DNA of 64,000 nucleotides from Caprimulgus europaeus (lineage: Eukaryota > Chordata > Aves > Caprimulgiformes > Caprimulgidae). Location of the stretch: positions 5,332,001 to 5,396,000 of the forward strand of contig OU015541.1 of the NCBI GenBank assembly GCA_907165065.1, read 5' to 3'. The position numbers and the translations under genes were made by a program. Under the pieces are notes generated by a model. That model was not told the DNA's origin. It searched no databases and saw only the letters and a program-made list of their open reading frames with translations. Below are positions 27,201-36,855 of the stretch, one piece after another (the stretch's first letter is position 1; each line of letters begins with the position of its first letter).

Positions 27201-30021
27201 AAATGCTTGTCTCTGTGCAGCCTTGTCCTTCTGCTGTACTCTGAGACACCTCATCCTATATAATGAAATTTTAAAAACTGGCAGAATAAAGAAAGGAACA
27301 TTTCAGCTCAGTGACGTACGACTGATGCATCATGGCAGAGTAAAATGTGAAAAACAATACCTCATCCAGCTCCTGAAGTGATTTGTGGATCCCATCAGCC
27401 CCATCCAGTTAGAGACAGCAAAAGATAAAAAGGAAAAAAGAGACATAGGACAGATATAGGGTACGGTCAGTGGAGAAAATACCGATTTATTTTTTAAGCA
27501 TGGTGGTTTACCAAGAACAAAAACTGGCTTTTAAAACATGACTATTTAATAAATACATCACAATATTGTACTTTTTAAGTCCGTATTTTGTTTGATACAC
27601 AAACTTTAAAAAAAAAATCAGTTGCTTGGTAAACAGAACATAAGAGATTAAGTTAAGAGCTTGGTTTGTTTTCCAAAGTAACTGCACAGTGAAGTTTCTA
27701 GCTTCTAAAATTTCAAGTAGAAAAACTGCAATAGAATACATTGAAATGTGACAGCAAGGGTAATATGACTGCAGTATTCCACATCCACCAGCAAGTTAGA
27801 AGGCTTGAGTATGATTGGAGCATCCACATACAAGCTTTTGTAAGACGTTTATTGACAAACACCCCAGTTATCACAGGATAAAACAGACAGCAAAAGACAA
27901 AAAGCAAAAGCAAATGCAGTATACACTCACTTATGTACACACTTGAATTATGCTGTAGTTTCAGGTAATGTTACCCCTACATGCATCTAAAAAATATGAA
28001 AGGCTGGTATCTACAACATATCTGCACTTCATCTGCTCATCAGTCTTTGTACTGTAGAGGCTATGTGTGAGCAATAGGATATTTCACCTAAAGATTAATA
28101 AAGCAAGCATGTCAGATCCAAAACAAGGACAAAATACTTGTGGTTTACAAAGCAGCAGGCTTCAATTAATGATCTCTTTCATCCTATACCAAGCTTTTGA
28201 AATAGGACTATAGTGTTAAGAATGCTACTTGGATTGTCTGAGTTTGGGGAGTGGTTGACTGTCCACAAGAGAATGCATCTTCCAGGGCAGAATGCAATTT
28301 TTGGCAGAGAGCTCTCACAGTAAAAGGATTTCTTCAGGAGAAGCCTGGAGAGCAAACCAAGGGCAGCAAAGTACCATGAGCTACAATTTGCAACACTGCC
28401 CTGTTGGCACACAGCAGCTCTGCTCTGGGGATAATACCCAAAAGGAAAGGTAATCCACTGCAACTCTGAGAGCAAGAGGCACCTTACAAACAGGAAAGAC
28501 AAGTAGCTCACACTGCCATCCTTACACTTCTTGCTAAAATAGTACACTTGTAGTAACTAACTACAGCACTCTCAACTGTCCACCAGGATCAAAACTGAGC
28601 CATGGACTAACTTACTCCACTGCACAAGAGCATCAATTTCCAATCACTGTTAGCTTTGATTACATTTGAGTGAGCATCCCAGAGAATAGCTGCAATTAAT
28701 ATTAGCAAACATTGTAAATAAACATTTTATGCAAGTGTGTAATTGCACTCACTGTTAAGTAAACGAGTAGTTTCACTGCTCAGTAGTCTGCATGCAAGCT
28801 TAAACTACCACTAACTTTTCTAGGTGATATTTTAAAAAATCCAAGCATCTCAGAAAAGTGATATTGATATTGGCAAAACCCCATGTTAACAAGAACTAAA
28901 TGCAATGCCAAATTAAACATGTATAATACATATTACTATTGACATTTCCTGTTCTGCAACTGCAATTTAATATACAGCTTGATAGACACAGGTGTAATAA
29001 AGTTAACAATGAACAAAGACCATTCAAGAGCAACTCATCTGTTGAAATTAAATTTGCAGCACAAAATACTACTTTTCCTAATAAAAATGCATCAATGCCA
29101 AGCAATTTAGAATGATGAGACTGCCAGCAGATATTTACTGGTGCCTATTACAAATAAACAATAAGTCTGAACAGAAAGTGTAAAAACCTCAGTAGAGGTG
29201 AGCTGCCAAGCAGTTCCTCACAGTCTGACTAGCTCAAAGCTTAGAAAAAGCTGCATAAACTGGCAACAAATGGCTTTCTTAATTTTCTGTAATGAGGACT
29301 TACACTAGAATCTACTGACTCGCCTCTCTCACAGATGACTTTCAGTATTATTTGTATTTGGGGAAAAAAAATAATTAAAAAGACAATGGACATGAGATCA
29401 AATTATGGAAAAATTGAAGCAATGAGAATAATCTACACTAGTGTATTTAACAGTGCCCACATTGAAGTGAATAGAAGAGTTCTGCTCTATGAAAAAACTT
29501 GGATATTTTCCTTTGGGGAAAGGAGGCATCAAAAAGCACAAAGGAAAAAAACCTCATGTCAATGTTAACATGAAGTTATTAGAACCATAACAGTATTTAT
29601 TAGTCATGAAGTGAATAGAGACACAATCAGCACAAAGACAGATCTCTTCTATTCATTTCAGGTGAAGTAGTAGGAAAAAGGTATCAACAGGGTAGGGAGG
29701 GAGGGGAGAGGGGGAAGCACAGAGGACGGTGGGGTTTTGAGGAGAGGGCTCGAAGGGAGTGGGGAGAGCCGGGGCGGGTGAGGGGGGCTCGGGGGAGAGC
29801 CGGGGGCCGGACGGGAGGAGCGGGCACACAGCACGGCTGCCTGGCAGCCCGAGCACGGTACAGAAGGATGAAGGGAGGAGACTCACCGCAGCAGCCATGC
29901 TACGTGAACTCAGAGGGCTGGAGGAGCCGAAACTACTCACTTGCTCGGCCAGCAGCTGCCGGCTCTGCACCGCGTTGTTCCGCAACAACAAGAACGCGTC
30001 CGTTAGACGCCGGGTGGCCAT
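18132..30021 (-). CDS. STX16: Syntaxin-16, Qa-SNARE, nine coding exons
   Basis: Complete gene. Exons (minus strand): 30021-29887, 27372-27361 (12 bases), 25039-24932, 24252-24112, 23582-23420, 22490-22399, 21222-21079, 20537-20457, 18236-18132. All introns are GT-AG and phases agree. The longest form has 326 residues; human is 325 as I recall. Layout: N-terminal peptide [16 protein letters not shown], which in the family binds Vps45; an Habc-type helical region about 80-190; the SNARE helix about 225-290 with zero-layer glutamine Q265; a C-terminal membrane anchor 303-323 and the tail KSH. Syntaxin-16 works with Vti1a, syntaxin-6 and VAMP4 in endosome-to-trans-Golgi fusion. The start has G at -3 and G at +4, in a CpG island. 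Exon 1 has a second donor after residue 27, and the microexon adds ELDE, so forms of 326, 322, 308 and 304 residues are possible, all in frame. Confidence 0.97.
18237..20456 (-). other. STX16: STX16 intron 8
   Basis: A 2.2 kb AT-rich intron between the SNARE-helix exon and the membrane-anchor exon. No gene or clear repeat is visible apart from an A-rich stretch near 19900-19935. Skipping out of this intron into NPEPL1 is the geometry required for an in-frame readthrough product. Confidence 0.8.
20457..20537 (-). CDS. STX16: STX16 coding exon 8 (residues 266-292), SNARE helix C half
   Basis: Encodes [20 protein letters not shown] and GLKQLHK, the C-terminal layers of the SNARE motif. Acceptor TTATTTAG, donor GTAAAC. 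Ends at phase 0. Confidence 0.96.
21079..21222 (-). CDS. STX16: STX16 coding exon 7 (residues 218-265), SNARE helix N half
   Basis: Encodes [20 protein letters not shown] through [12 protein letters not shown]. By alignment with syntaxin-1A (VESQGEMID), the last residue, Q265, is the zero-layer glutamine that defines Q-SNAREs. It is the final codon of the exon. Donor GTACAT. Confidence 0.97.
22399..22490 (-). CDS. STX16: STX16 coding exon 6 (residues 187-217)
   Basis: Completes the arginine and encodes [20 protein letters not shown] and an acidic linker ending TLYDR, between Habc and the SNARE helix. Acceptor CCTTACAG, donor GTAAGT. Confidence 0.96.
23420..23582 (-). CDS. STX16: STX16 coding exon 5 (residues 133-187, last codon split)
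   Basis: Encodes [20 protein letters not shown] through [10 protein letters not shown] plus one base of an arginine codon. Acceptor TTTTCTCAG, donor GTAAGC. It is the only phase-1 exit in the gene, so exons 5 and 6 must be kept or skipped together. Confidence 0.96.
24112..24252 (-). CDS. STX16: STX16 coding exon 4 (residues 86-132)
   Basis: Encodes [20 protein letters not shown] through [17 protein letters not shown], the first helices of the Habc domain. Acceptor GTTTTAG, donor GTACAG. In human, exon 4 lies in the segment deleted in familial pseudohypoparathyroidism 1B. Confidence 0.96.
24932..25039 (-). CDS. STX16: STX16 coding exon 3 (residues 50-85)
   Basis: Encodes [20 protein letters not shown] through [10 protein letters not shown]. 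Acceptor TTCTGTAG, donor GTAAGT. Phase 0 at both ends. It leads from the N-terminal peptide into the Habc region. Confidence 0.96.
25040..27360 (-). other. STX16: STX16 intron 2
   Basis: A 2.3 kb intron between the microexon and exon 3. No recognisable coding sequence or repeat is seen. The region next to the microexon acts as its splicing environment. Confidence 0.8.
27361..27372 (-). CDS. STX16: STX16 12-base microexon (ELDE)
   Basis: GAGCTGGATGAG lies between acceptor ATCACTTCAG and donor GTATTG. It encodes exactly Glu-Leu-Asp-Glu, the four residues that separate the optional exon-1 segment from LADDRMALV in the human protein. Phase 0 at both ends, so inclusion or skipping keeps the frame. 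Confidence 0.92.
29690..29714 (+). other. G-quadruplex-forming motif, STX16 intron 1
   Basis: Five G runs of three or more separated by one to three bases (GGG TA GGG A GGG A GGGG AGA GGGGG). This fits the canonical four-run pattern with very short loops. The G-rich strand is the template strand for STX16 transcription, about 170 to 200 bases after the exon 1 donor. Confidence 0.7.
29761..29815 (+). other. Second G-run cluster, STX16 intron 1
   Basis: Runs of four, four, three, six, five and five G with loops of one to six bases. Together with the motif 50 bases to its left it forms a long G-rich, purine-dominated template strand directly downstream of the first exon. Confidence 0.65.
29887..30021 (-). 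CDS. STX16: STX16 coding exon 1 (residues 1-45), two donors
   Basis: Starts [16 protein letters not shown]. Two consensus donors are present: GTGAGT after Q27 (exon end 29941) and GTGAGT after A45 (exon end 29887). The 54-base segment between them encodes [18 protein letters not shown]. Human isoforms differ by the matching 17-residue segment, so alternative use here is expected. Confidence 0.95.
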
Positions 30022-30223
30022 GGCCTACCGCCCCGAGGCCCCCTCGCCCGGGGGCCGCTCGGCGCCTCGCTGCCGGGCCCTCAGCCCTAGCTCAGCCCGG
30101 GGCCCGCGGGCAGGGAAGGCCGCTCACAGGGCCCGGGCGGAGGCGCCCAGCGCCGGGCCCCCCCGGCCGCCGGCCCCATCCATCCCCCCCGGATCCGACG
30201 GCGGCCCCAGCAGCGGCCCGGCT

Positions 30224-30232
30224 CACTTCCGC
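30224..30232 (-). promoter_or_regulatory. ETS/GABPA-type site in STX16 promoter
   Basis: GCGGAAGTG on the minus strand about 205 bases upstream of the STX16 ATG. It has the GGAAGTG core typical of ETS-driven housekeeping promoters. Function is an inference from the motif and its place in a CpG island. Confidence 0.4.
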
Positions 30233-30480
30233 GTTGTGCATCGCTCAGCGCCTTCCGCCCCGCTCCGCCCGGGCCCGCCGGCCGCCGCACCAACGTTCCG
30301 GGCCTCCTGGGGCCCGGGCAGCGGTGAAAGCCCTACACCCGACCCGACCGGCTGCGAAAGCCCCGTAGGGCTGACGGACCGCAACCCGCTCCGCTCGGGG
30401 CCTCGGGGGGAGGGTGCGGGCGGGCGGCAGGGCCTTATGTTGGTTGCCCGCAATGGCAGCCAGGTGTGGGCCTAGGAGCC

Positions 30481-31880
30481 CTGGCAGCCGCCCGCTCCCC
30501 ACACCTGTCCCGGGGCTGGGGCACTGCCTTTCCCTGGCAGGGAAAAGAGTAGAGAAGCCCTAACGTTCCCGTAGCTTTTTCAGTGAACTTGGTCCTTCTC
30601 ACTGCTGTCAAGCATCCTCAAAAGGCAGAAGTTTTGTCCAAAGCAAAATACTGTGGTATGACCATTTTGGTTTGATGGCTTCTCCTTGCCCATTTTTTTT
30701 TTTTTTTCCCTTCTGAATCCCTTTCTCTTCCCCCTGGTTTCTTTTCAATAAATTTTCCATTTTCCAAAAAACCCTGCGCAGCTCTTTTTGCTGTCTCCTG
30801 CCATTCAAAAATCAGGATATTGCCTGAAAATGAACAAACCGTTTAAAATGACGATATTGAGTTTGACTTTCTGAAAGAGGCTTTTTAATGAGGCAAACTG
30901 AAATGATTTTTTCCCTGCTGCTCTGTCAGGCCAGTCTGGGTCCCCTCTGTGCAGGGCAGATGTGACACAAAGGTGTGGCTCGGGTTCCTCCTGCGCACCC
31001 CTGCCAGCTCTGCACCTTGCACCCCGAGGGATGCCCAACATGTCCCTGGTGAAGACAGCAGCAGCCACAGCCCGGCATGGCCAGGGCAGCTGCAGCACAC
31101 TGCTCATCAGAGACTCCCTAGCTTAAACCCTCAAAAAAACCCCCCAAAACAACCCATTTTACACTTATTTACACATTTGGTAGAAACAGTGACTATAATC
31201 ACAACCACATTTTCTGGACATGTTACCCCGTTTTATCTCACCGCCTGGGCAAACTTGTACAGTGAGAAACAGAAAAAAATGATTCCTTTGCTATTATAAG
31301 ACATTTGGGGAGTTTTCTTGAGCAGCCCTTCTGCCTCAGCGGGAGAGACCCGAAAGTTGGAATTTAGCAAGGAAATAAGCTCCAGTCATACAAGGACTAA
31401 CGCACGCGTTTCATTTTTCGTGGTCTGCTGAAATCTGTTTTCATTTTGGCTGCCTGACAGAGGTTTTAAAAATATATGTACGTACTTCATTTCTTCATGC
31501 TAATTTTTAATCTACTGTAACAACTTTTTATTCTATGAGAACAGTTTCAGCGAATGACCTTCTCTTGGCACTGCTGCTGTGGCTGTAGGTCGAGAGGAAT
31601 TTCTCTCGCCATCAGCGGTCTCCCCATGATCTTTTAGCTCTGGATGCAAGCACAGAGAAAAACAGTTGGAATATCCCACATGGTGGGATGGTGAACATGA
31701 ACCCAATGGGAAGCCTGATGTGCTGGAAGTTGGGGTACACCAGCGACAAATGTCTTTTACTTTCTGATTTTTGACATCTTAAAAAGGTTTGAATGTTGGG
31801 CAGGCTTGGAATTTAAGCAGAGAGTATAAAAGTATTTGGGACCTGTATACAGAGGGATAAAAGTCTGTAAGGAAGAGGCC
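30481..31880. other. Intergenic DNA upstream of STX16
   Basis: No exon or clear repeat is seen. It contains a T15 run near 30696-30710, a GC-richer patch at 30930-31110 with chance open frames, and otherwise unique sequence. A divergent non-coding transcript from the STX16 island would run through here, but nothing in the sequence proves one. Confidence 0.6.
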
Positions 31881-32720
31881 CAGACTTAACTCGGTGAATA
31901 ACCACTTCAAAGTGGATATTAGGAATAAGCAAAGGGAGTAGAAGGAATGGAAAAAAGGATTAATCAAAGAAAACTACATCTTAGAATTTAGGAAGTATAG
32001 GCACAAAGGGAAATGTGCCAGAAACAAAGCCGAGTTAGACCTTGCAAAGGAAATTAAAACAAATAGCAAAATGTTCTTCAGGCGTACATACCAGGAGACC
32101 AAGGAGAGAAGAGGTGGGAGTGATGAAAGGCGGAGAGGCAGGACACAAATGAATGCAAAATATATAGTGGAAATGTACATAGAGGAAATGAATGCATGGA
32201 GATAGAAATTATCTCATCCAAGTGGAAAAAACCATAAAAATCATAATGTGATGATAATTTGGACATGATCATTGTACGTCCCTTCCAACTGAAATATTCT
32301 CATTTCTGACCCAGACATCTAACAGCACTGGCCTATCAAGATTGTATCTGGCTGTGTAACAGATCACTGCAGGAGCAACACGACACAGTTTGAGAGCAGG
32401 AAAAATTGTTCCAGCATTTTAAAAGGGGAAAAATTATTGAAGTCTGATCCAAATAAAACACAAGACTCCTGGATAAATTTAGCAGGAAAGAATAATACCA
32501 GACATGATGGCAGATATAAATGGGCTAAAATACAACATGAATTTATTGAAGGTGGATAATACCAGAGTATCCTATTAACTTTATAAGGTAACTAGTTTTC
32601 TAAATAGAGAAAAGATAGTAGAGCTATTCTGTCTGGTGATGAATAAATGTGGGCTGGAAATTAGAAGAAAATGTCTAACCATCAGAGGAATGAGGTCCTC
32701 GTATGTCTTTCCCACAGGCC
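31881..32720 (+). mobile_element. Degraded LINE fragments, CR1/L3-like
   Basis: An 87-codon open stretch (31942-32202) reads KEWKKGLIKENYILEFRKY and later KAELDLAKEIKTNSKMFFR. This resembles the linker between endonuclease and reverse transcriptase in CR1/L3 ORF2 proteins, where an AKAQLELNLA-type motif is followed by an N-x-K-x-F-F/Y motif. Position 32271-32300 holds CCCTTCCAACTGAAATATTCT, like a CR1 3' terminus, and 32648-32705 resembles another CR1/L3 3' segment. The pieces are internally deleted and probably from more than one insertion. Family assignment is from memory of the consensus. Confidence 0.5.
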
Positions 32721-33019
32721 TGGCATGGGCAAACAAATGGCTTATAAGGTAGCGCTCCATCAGTTCATAACAAGGATCATATTTTCACCTCCCAAGACAG
32801 CACATATCCCTAAATATATCTTTATAAGCATATACTGTTAATATTGTGGGCTAGTGCTTCTTGGTGCTAAAGGTCATTGCCAGAGGTTTAGAGCTTGTGT
32901 CATTCTTTGCCCTCTTATCTGCTTTTTGAATGCCTGTTCTTTTCTCATGTTCTTATTGAGCAATGAGAGCAATGCTGCTTGCACTCACATTCCTGCACCC
33001 ACCACCTCCCACAGCCAGG
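32721..33019. other. Intergenic DNA, no feature seen
   Basis: AT-rich unique sequence between the LINE remnants and the palindromic element. No coding evidence. Confidence 0.6.
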
Positions 33020-33075
33020 GCCTGATCCAAAATGGTGGGAACTTTCCAGTTACTACTGTGGCATTTGGATCAGGC
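33020..33075. repeat. Perfect 12-bp inverted repeat, old palindromic repeat remnant
   Basis: GCCTGATCCAAA (33020-33031) and TTTGGATCAGGC (33064-33075) are exact reverse complements separated by 32 bases. The arms match a hairpin motif that I recall recurring in non-coding DNA of turtles, crocodilians and birds. A single half of the same arm, TTTGGATCAGGC, occurs again at 47349-47360. Confidence 0.7.
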
Positions 33076-35264
33076 TTCTGGAGGAAGACAAAAATATTCC
33101 ATATTTCAGAAGAACAATCTATTTTGAGGAGAATAGCTAAGCTTTTTAATTTTTTTTTATTTTTTTATTTTTTTAAATGGGAAGATAATCAGAGCCATAT
33201 TTCAAAAGCCAGCTTTCAATCTGTGCTTGCAATCTCCTTTCCTGCAGTCCAGTCCCTGTATCACCAGTGCCTAGCTACCCAGGCTACATCAAGGGCAAAC
33301 AGACCTTATGCTTCGGTGATCAGATGAAGGTCAATCCCCACGACATTTTATCTTGTGTAATTGAGTAGATACGCAGAGGAGGTGAAATATTGTAGTCTTT
33401 TGAAGACAGAACAATCAGTTTGTGCCAAAGGTAGCATTAATGGACCATTAAGTGCATTTCGCCCTGGAAAATCCCAGCATCCTTTTGCAGCTGGGACATT
33501 TGATTGTGAGAAAAGTTCTTGGTCAGGAAAGTTTCTAGAAAAGAACTCAGCAAAGCGGCTGGATTAGCTCTGCCATTGTTACAGGTCCATTTTCTGCATG
33601 GGAATTGAGGAGCTCTTAGAAAAATAGAGCACATTCTTGCCTTTATCCTGTAGCAGAAGATTTTCAGGCTTCGGGGCTGTCAAACTGGCAGTGTCCAGAC
33701 TGTGCTAATCACTGAATTAGGATTTGTTTGTCCAGGGAACTGGGAGTTTCCCGTTTTGGCAGTGGTGTGATTCTGACAGCCTCTCTGTAGGTGGTGCTGC
33801 AAGGCAGTGAGATGGCAGTAAGACTGGCCTAAGCTATCTTAAAAATTCACTCTCTTGGTTTCTTAACTAGCCCTTGATATTCCAACTTTCTTAAAAGAAA
33901 ATCGGACATAGTTGCTCATCATTCCTTTATTTTGATGAGCTATAATCTGAATGCACCCATTGGAAACAGAAACAGAGGGGAACTGTCATTTTCTCTGGGT
34001 TCAAACTGTTGGTGTTATGTACTCTTTATGGAAAACTGCAGTTGAACAAACTGTCTCTTCATATTGATGTAACTTTACCAGAATTTTAATAGCAGATTGT
34101 AGAATCTAATGAATTAGAGGAGAACATCTGAAAAAGAATAATGAGTTGGTCATGCAGAGGCCATAAGAAATGGATGTTTAAATTAGAAAGAGAAAAATTC
34201 ACATCTCTTAAGTGGGCTCTGTCCTTTTTTGCTCTACACTCAAATGTTGCCTTGAGTTCAGCTGCTCTTCTGCATACTGAAAAATGGTACAATGGATCCT
34301 GCAAATGTCTGTACTCCCCTTCTGATACTGAAATGCAATCAATCCAGGTGGAGTCAAGTTGTACTTCAAGCTTGGTAGGCGGTGAAGACTGCTGTGTCTG
34401 CTTGGAGGGCTGGGAGGAATTTTTTAATCAAAATTCAGCTGCAAGAATTTGGTGTTTACAGGCAGACATACTTCACATACATAATTAGACAGGCAACCTT
34501 GTTCAAAGGCAGATGTGAGAGCTATGGTCTATGAGCTCGTACCCCAGTCTCGTGACAGGCTAATCATGCCGATGGTACTTAAACAATGGAACAACTTTGT
34601 CATCTAATATTGTGAAAAATTCCTTTCCTCAGCTGGGCACTATATTAAATCTTCTGTGTCACCATGGTGTTAGGTCACCTCTGCAGCAAAGATGAAAGAT
34701 TGCTCACTGTAGGCATTTATATCTCTGCTTATCCTAATTACCTCTCCAGTAGGCGTGTGAAGATCTTCTGTACTTAAATCGATGTATCAAATGGAAAAAT
34801 TTGTTACTGGTCTCATTCTTGTAAGATATTTATCCAAAGATTTTTAGATCAAGATGGGATACCTGGCTATTATGGATGTATGTTTTAGCTGAGCAAAAGC
34901 TGTGGGGCTGGATGTACAGCAGTGGTTTGATGTTCATCCACAGAAATAGCAGTGTGAATTCAAGATGTTTCTGTCCCCTAGCTGTTTGCTGTTGACCACA
35001 GCAATGATGTTACCCTCCAATTTAGCTAGCACAGTGTGCTCTGTGAGTGCTTCTCATGTGCTTTAGTGCAAGTCAATTAGTTCAGTTACTAATATAGCAG
35101 ATTTATTTGAGAGGTTAAGGCACCACAGCTGACATGCTGGCATGCTGAGGGCAGTTATCCCAAAGCCACTCTGCAAACCCAGCTTTGAGGGTCAAACAGT
35201 ACCGTGTCTGGAGTAAGAGAGGAGGGAAATGTGGTGTTTGCATACTGTGGCAGAGTCCCACAGT
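33076..35264. other. Intergenic DNA, no gene seen
   Basis: Unique sequence with a T-rich low-complexity stretch at 33144-33177 (runs of T interrupted by A). Open frames up to 115 codons are present but have no family resemblance. Confidence 0.6.
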
Positions 35265-35319
35265 ACTTCAAGTACATGCATACATGAAGAGATTGTAATC
35301 AAAGTAAGTAGGCATGGGA

Positions 35320-35560
35320 AGTATTGTTGTTCCTCTTTTAGAGATGAGGAACCAAGCCATGAAAAGATTCAGTGAGCAGTTCCCCTGCAGATATGCATAA
35401 TGTAAGAGCTGGCAATAAAACACAGGATGCATCATTACTGCCATTTTACAGATGGAAAAACCCAAGTCACAGAACAATAGTGTCTTGCACAAGGTCACAC
35501 AGGGTATTTATAGCAAACCCAGGACCTGAATCTGGAGCTGCTGAGTCCTGCTCAGCATTT
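35320..35560 (+). mobile_element. Two tandem MIR/CORE-SINE-like 3' halves
   Basis: Two consecutive stretches each follow the MIR pattern. The first runs from CCTCTTTTAGAGATGAGGAA (35332) to about 35430. The second has CCATTTTACAGATGGAAAAA, CTTGCACAAGGTCACACAGG, and ACCCAGGACCTGAATCTGG (to about 35535). The order of segments equals the 3' half of MIR: a lower-case-like core, the AAGGTCACACAG box, then the AACCCAGG box. Both lie in the plus orientation. Confidence 0.65.
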
Positions 35561-36799
35561 TTCCCAAGGGAATCACGGGTAAGGAGATTAATGTCAATAG
35601 TTTCCCCCAAAGCAGCAGAATTTCAGAAAGAAAAGGAAGACTGTTCCAGAAAAAGATGCCTGTGATTGTGTTAGAAGAAGAAGCTTGGACTCCAGTATCC
35701 CCAGCAACTCATACCTGTGTTCTTGTTATCCTAATTAGTGGCAATGTTCCACTTCCAGAAGGTTTTATCTCTTTAAATTAGGTGGTATTTTTTTCAAGTA
35801 ATAAAATTAAAGAAAGCAATTCAGAAAGATGTATTACAGTAGATGATGGTCTGACATTCATTCCAGCAATAACAACTGTTATCAAAGAAAGATCTTTTTC
35901 ATAAACATAGGAAACAAGTCAGGCTAATAAAGACATGAATAGGGTTTTGCACAGTACAATGTAAAAATAATCAATGAAATAATGAAAAAAATCTAGTCAG
36001 AAAGTCTGCATAATTAGTATTATCTTGCACAGAAGTAGTCTGACTCTGCTTTATCATGAATAGCATTTAGACATAAATCATTCTGAAACAAGAGGGAAGG
36101 AATGATCCTGCTGAATTCAGTGCTGTTTGGGAGCAGCAGAGGGCACATAAGAGCAGGTTCCTACTTAACAAATTCCACTTTTTTGGCCTAGATCTTCCTG
36201 TAGACTCTGGAACTGTAAATACTAATTTTCTTAATGAACTGGTGCCAGGTGGCTCGCAAGTGGCTATCCTCTGAAGAAAGAATCTTAGATTTCTAGAGCG
36301 GTTTTCTGTCGCTCAGGACTCTGCCTGCAGTGGACATATTATGCCAAGATACTGCCGTACATGGTGTTTATTGCTATTCTCAGAGGTGCTTAGAAATGTG
36401 AAATGCTAGAATCTGAGATAAGTACAAAGATGATGTAAGAGCACAATGAAGGAAACTAGACCAAGCAAAAAAAGACTTATTAGACCAAGGCAGGGATGGG
36501 GGGGTCAGAGCTGCAGCTGAGAATGGCCATGGGGAGGTAATGAAATCCCCTTTCTGCCTTAAATAGCATCACAGTTAAAAAAAAAAAAAGAAAAGCAAAC
36601 CATACATCTGAAATCCTAACAGAGGGGTTGCAAGGAACAGTAGAATGGCAGCTCCAAGAAAGGCACTGCTGTCATTTGCTTCTCTTTTTTTCCTGTTGCT
36701 CAGTTAAAAGAATTACAGTGTCTCTAGAAACACTTTTACCACCATCTGTGAACTTCCACTCCGTGGAGCGAGGCCTCACGGGAAAGCACATCTGACTGT
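35561..36799. other. Intergenic DNA, no gene seen
   Basis: Unique sequence. It contains an A13 run near 36577-36589. No coding evidence. Confidence 0.6.
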
Positions 36800-36855
36800 C
36801 CCTGGTTTACACATGAAGAAACTGAGGCAAGGGAGAGTGGCACTGATGTGACAAT
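36800..36855 (+). mobile_element. MIR-like fragment
   Basis: CTGGTTTACACATGAAGAAACTGAGGCAAGGG matches the central MIR segment (pattern TTTACAGATGAGGAAACTGAGGCA) with few differences. The flanks do not extend the match clearly. Confidence 0.45.

Larger units (their letters stand above)
27373..29886 (-). other. STX16: STX16 intron 1
   Basis: A 2.5 kb intron. It begins in the CpG island with a strongly purine-rich plus strand (29690-29815) and then becomes AT-rich without recognisable elements. Immediately upstream of the microexon it reads GATCCACAAATCACTTCAG, with a weak polypyrimidine tract. Confidence 0.8.
29750..30470. promoter_or_regulatory. STX16: CpG island and promoter region of STX16
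   Basis: About 0.7 kb of CpG-dense sequence covering exon 1 and some 450 bases upstream, with AT-rich DNA on both sides. No TATA box is evident. The transcription start probably lies between 30030 and 30260. Such islands often fire in both directions, but I see no rightward gene that would use it. Confidence 0.85.

Noticed and set aside
29759-30475. A 238-codon plus-strand open frame over the STX16 CpG island
   Set aside because: Same type of GC-rich shadow frame, antisense to STX16 exon 1. No domain or conserved segment is visible.
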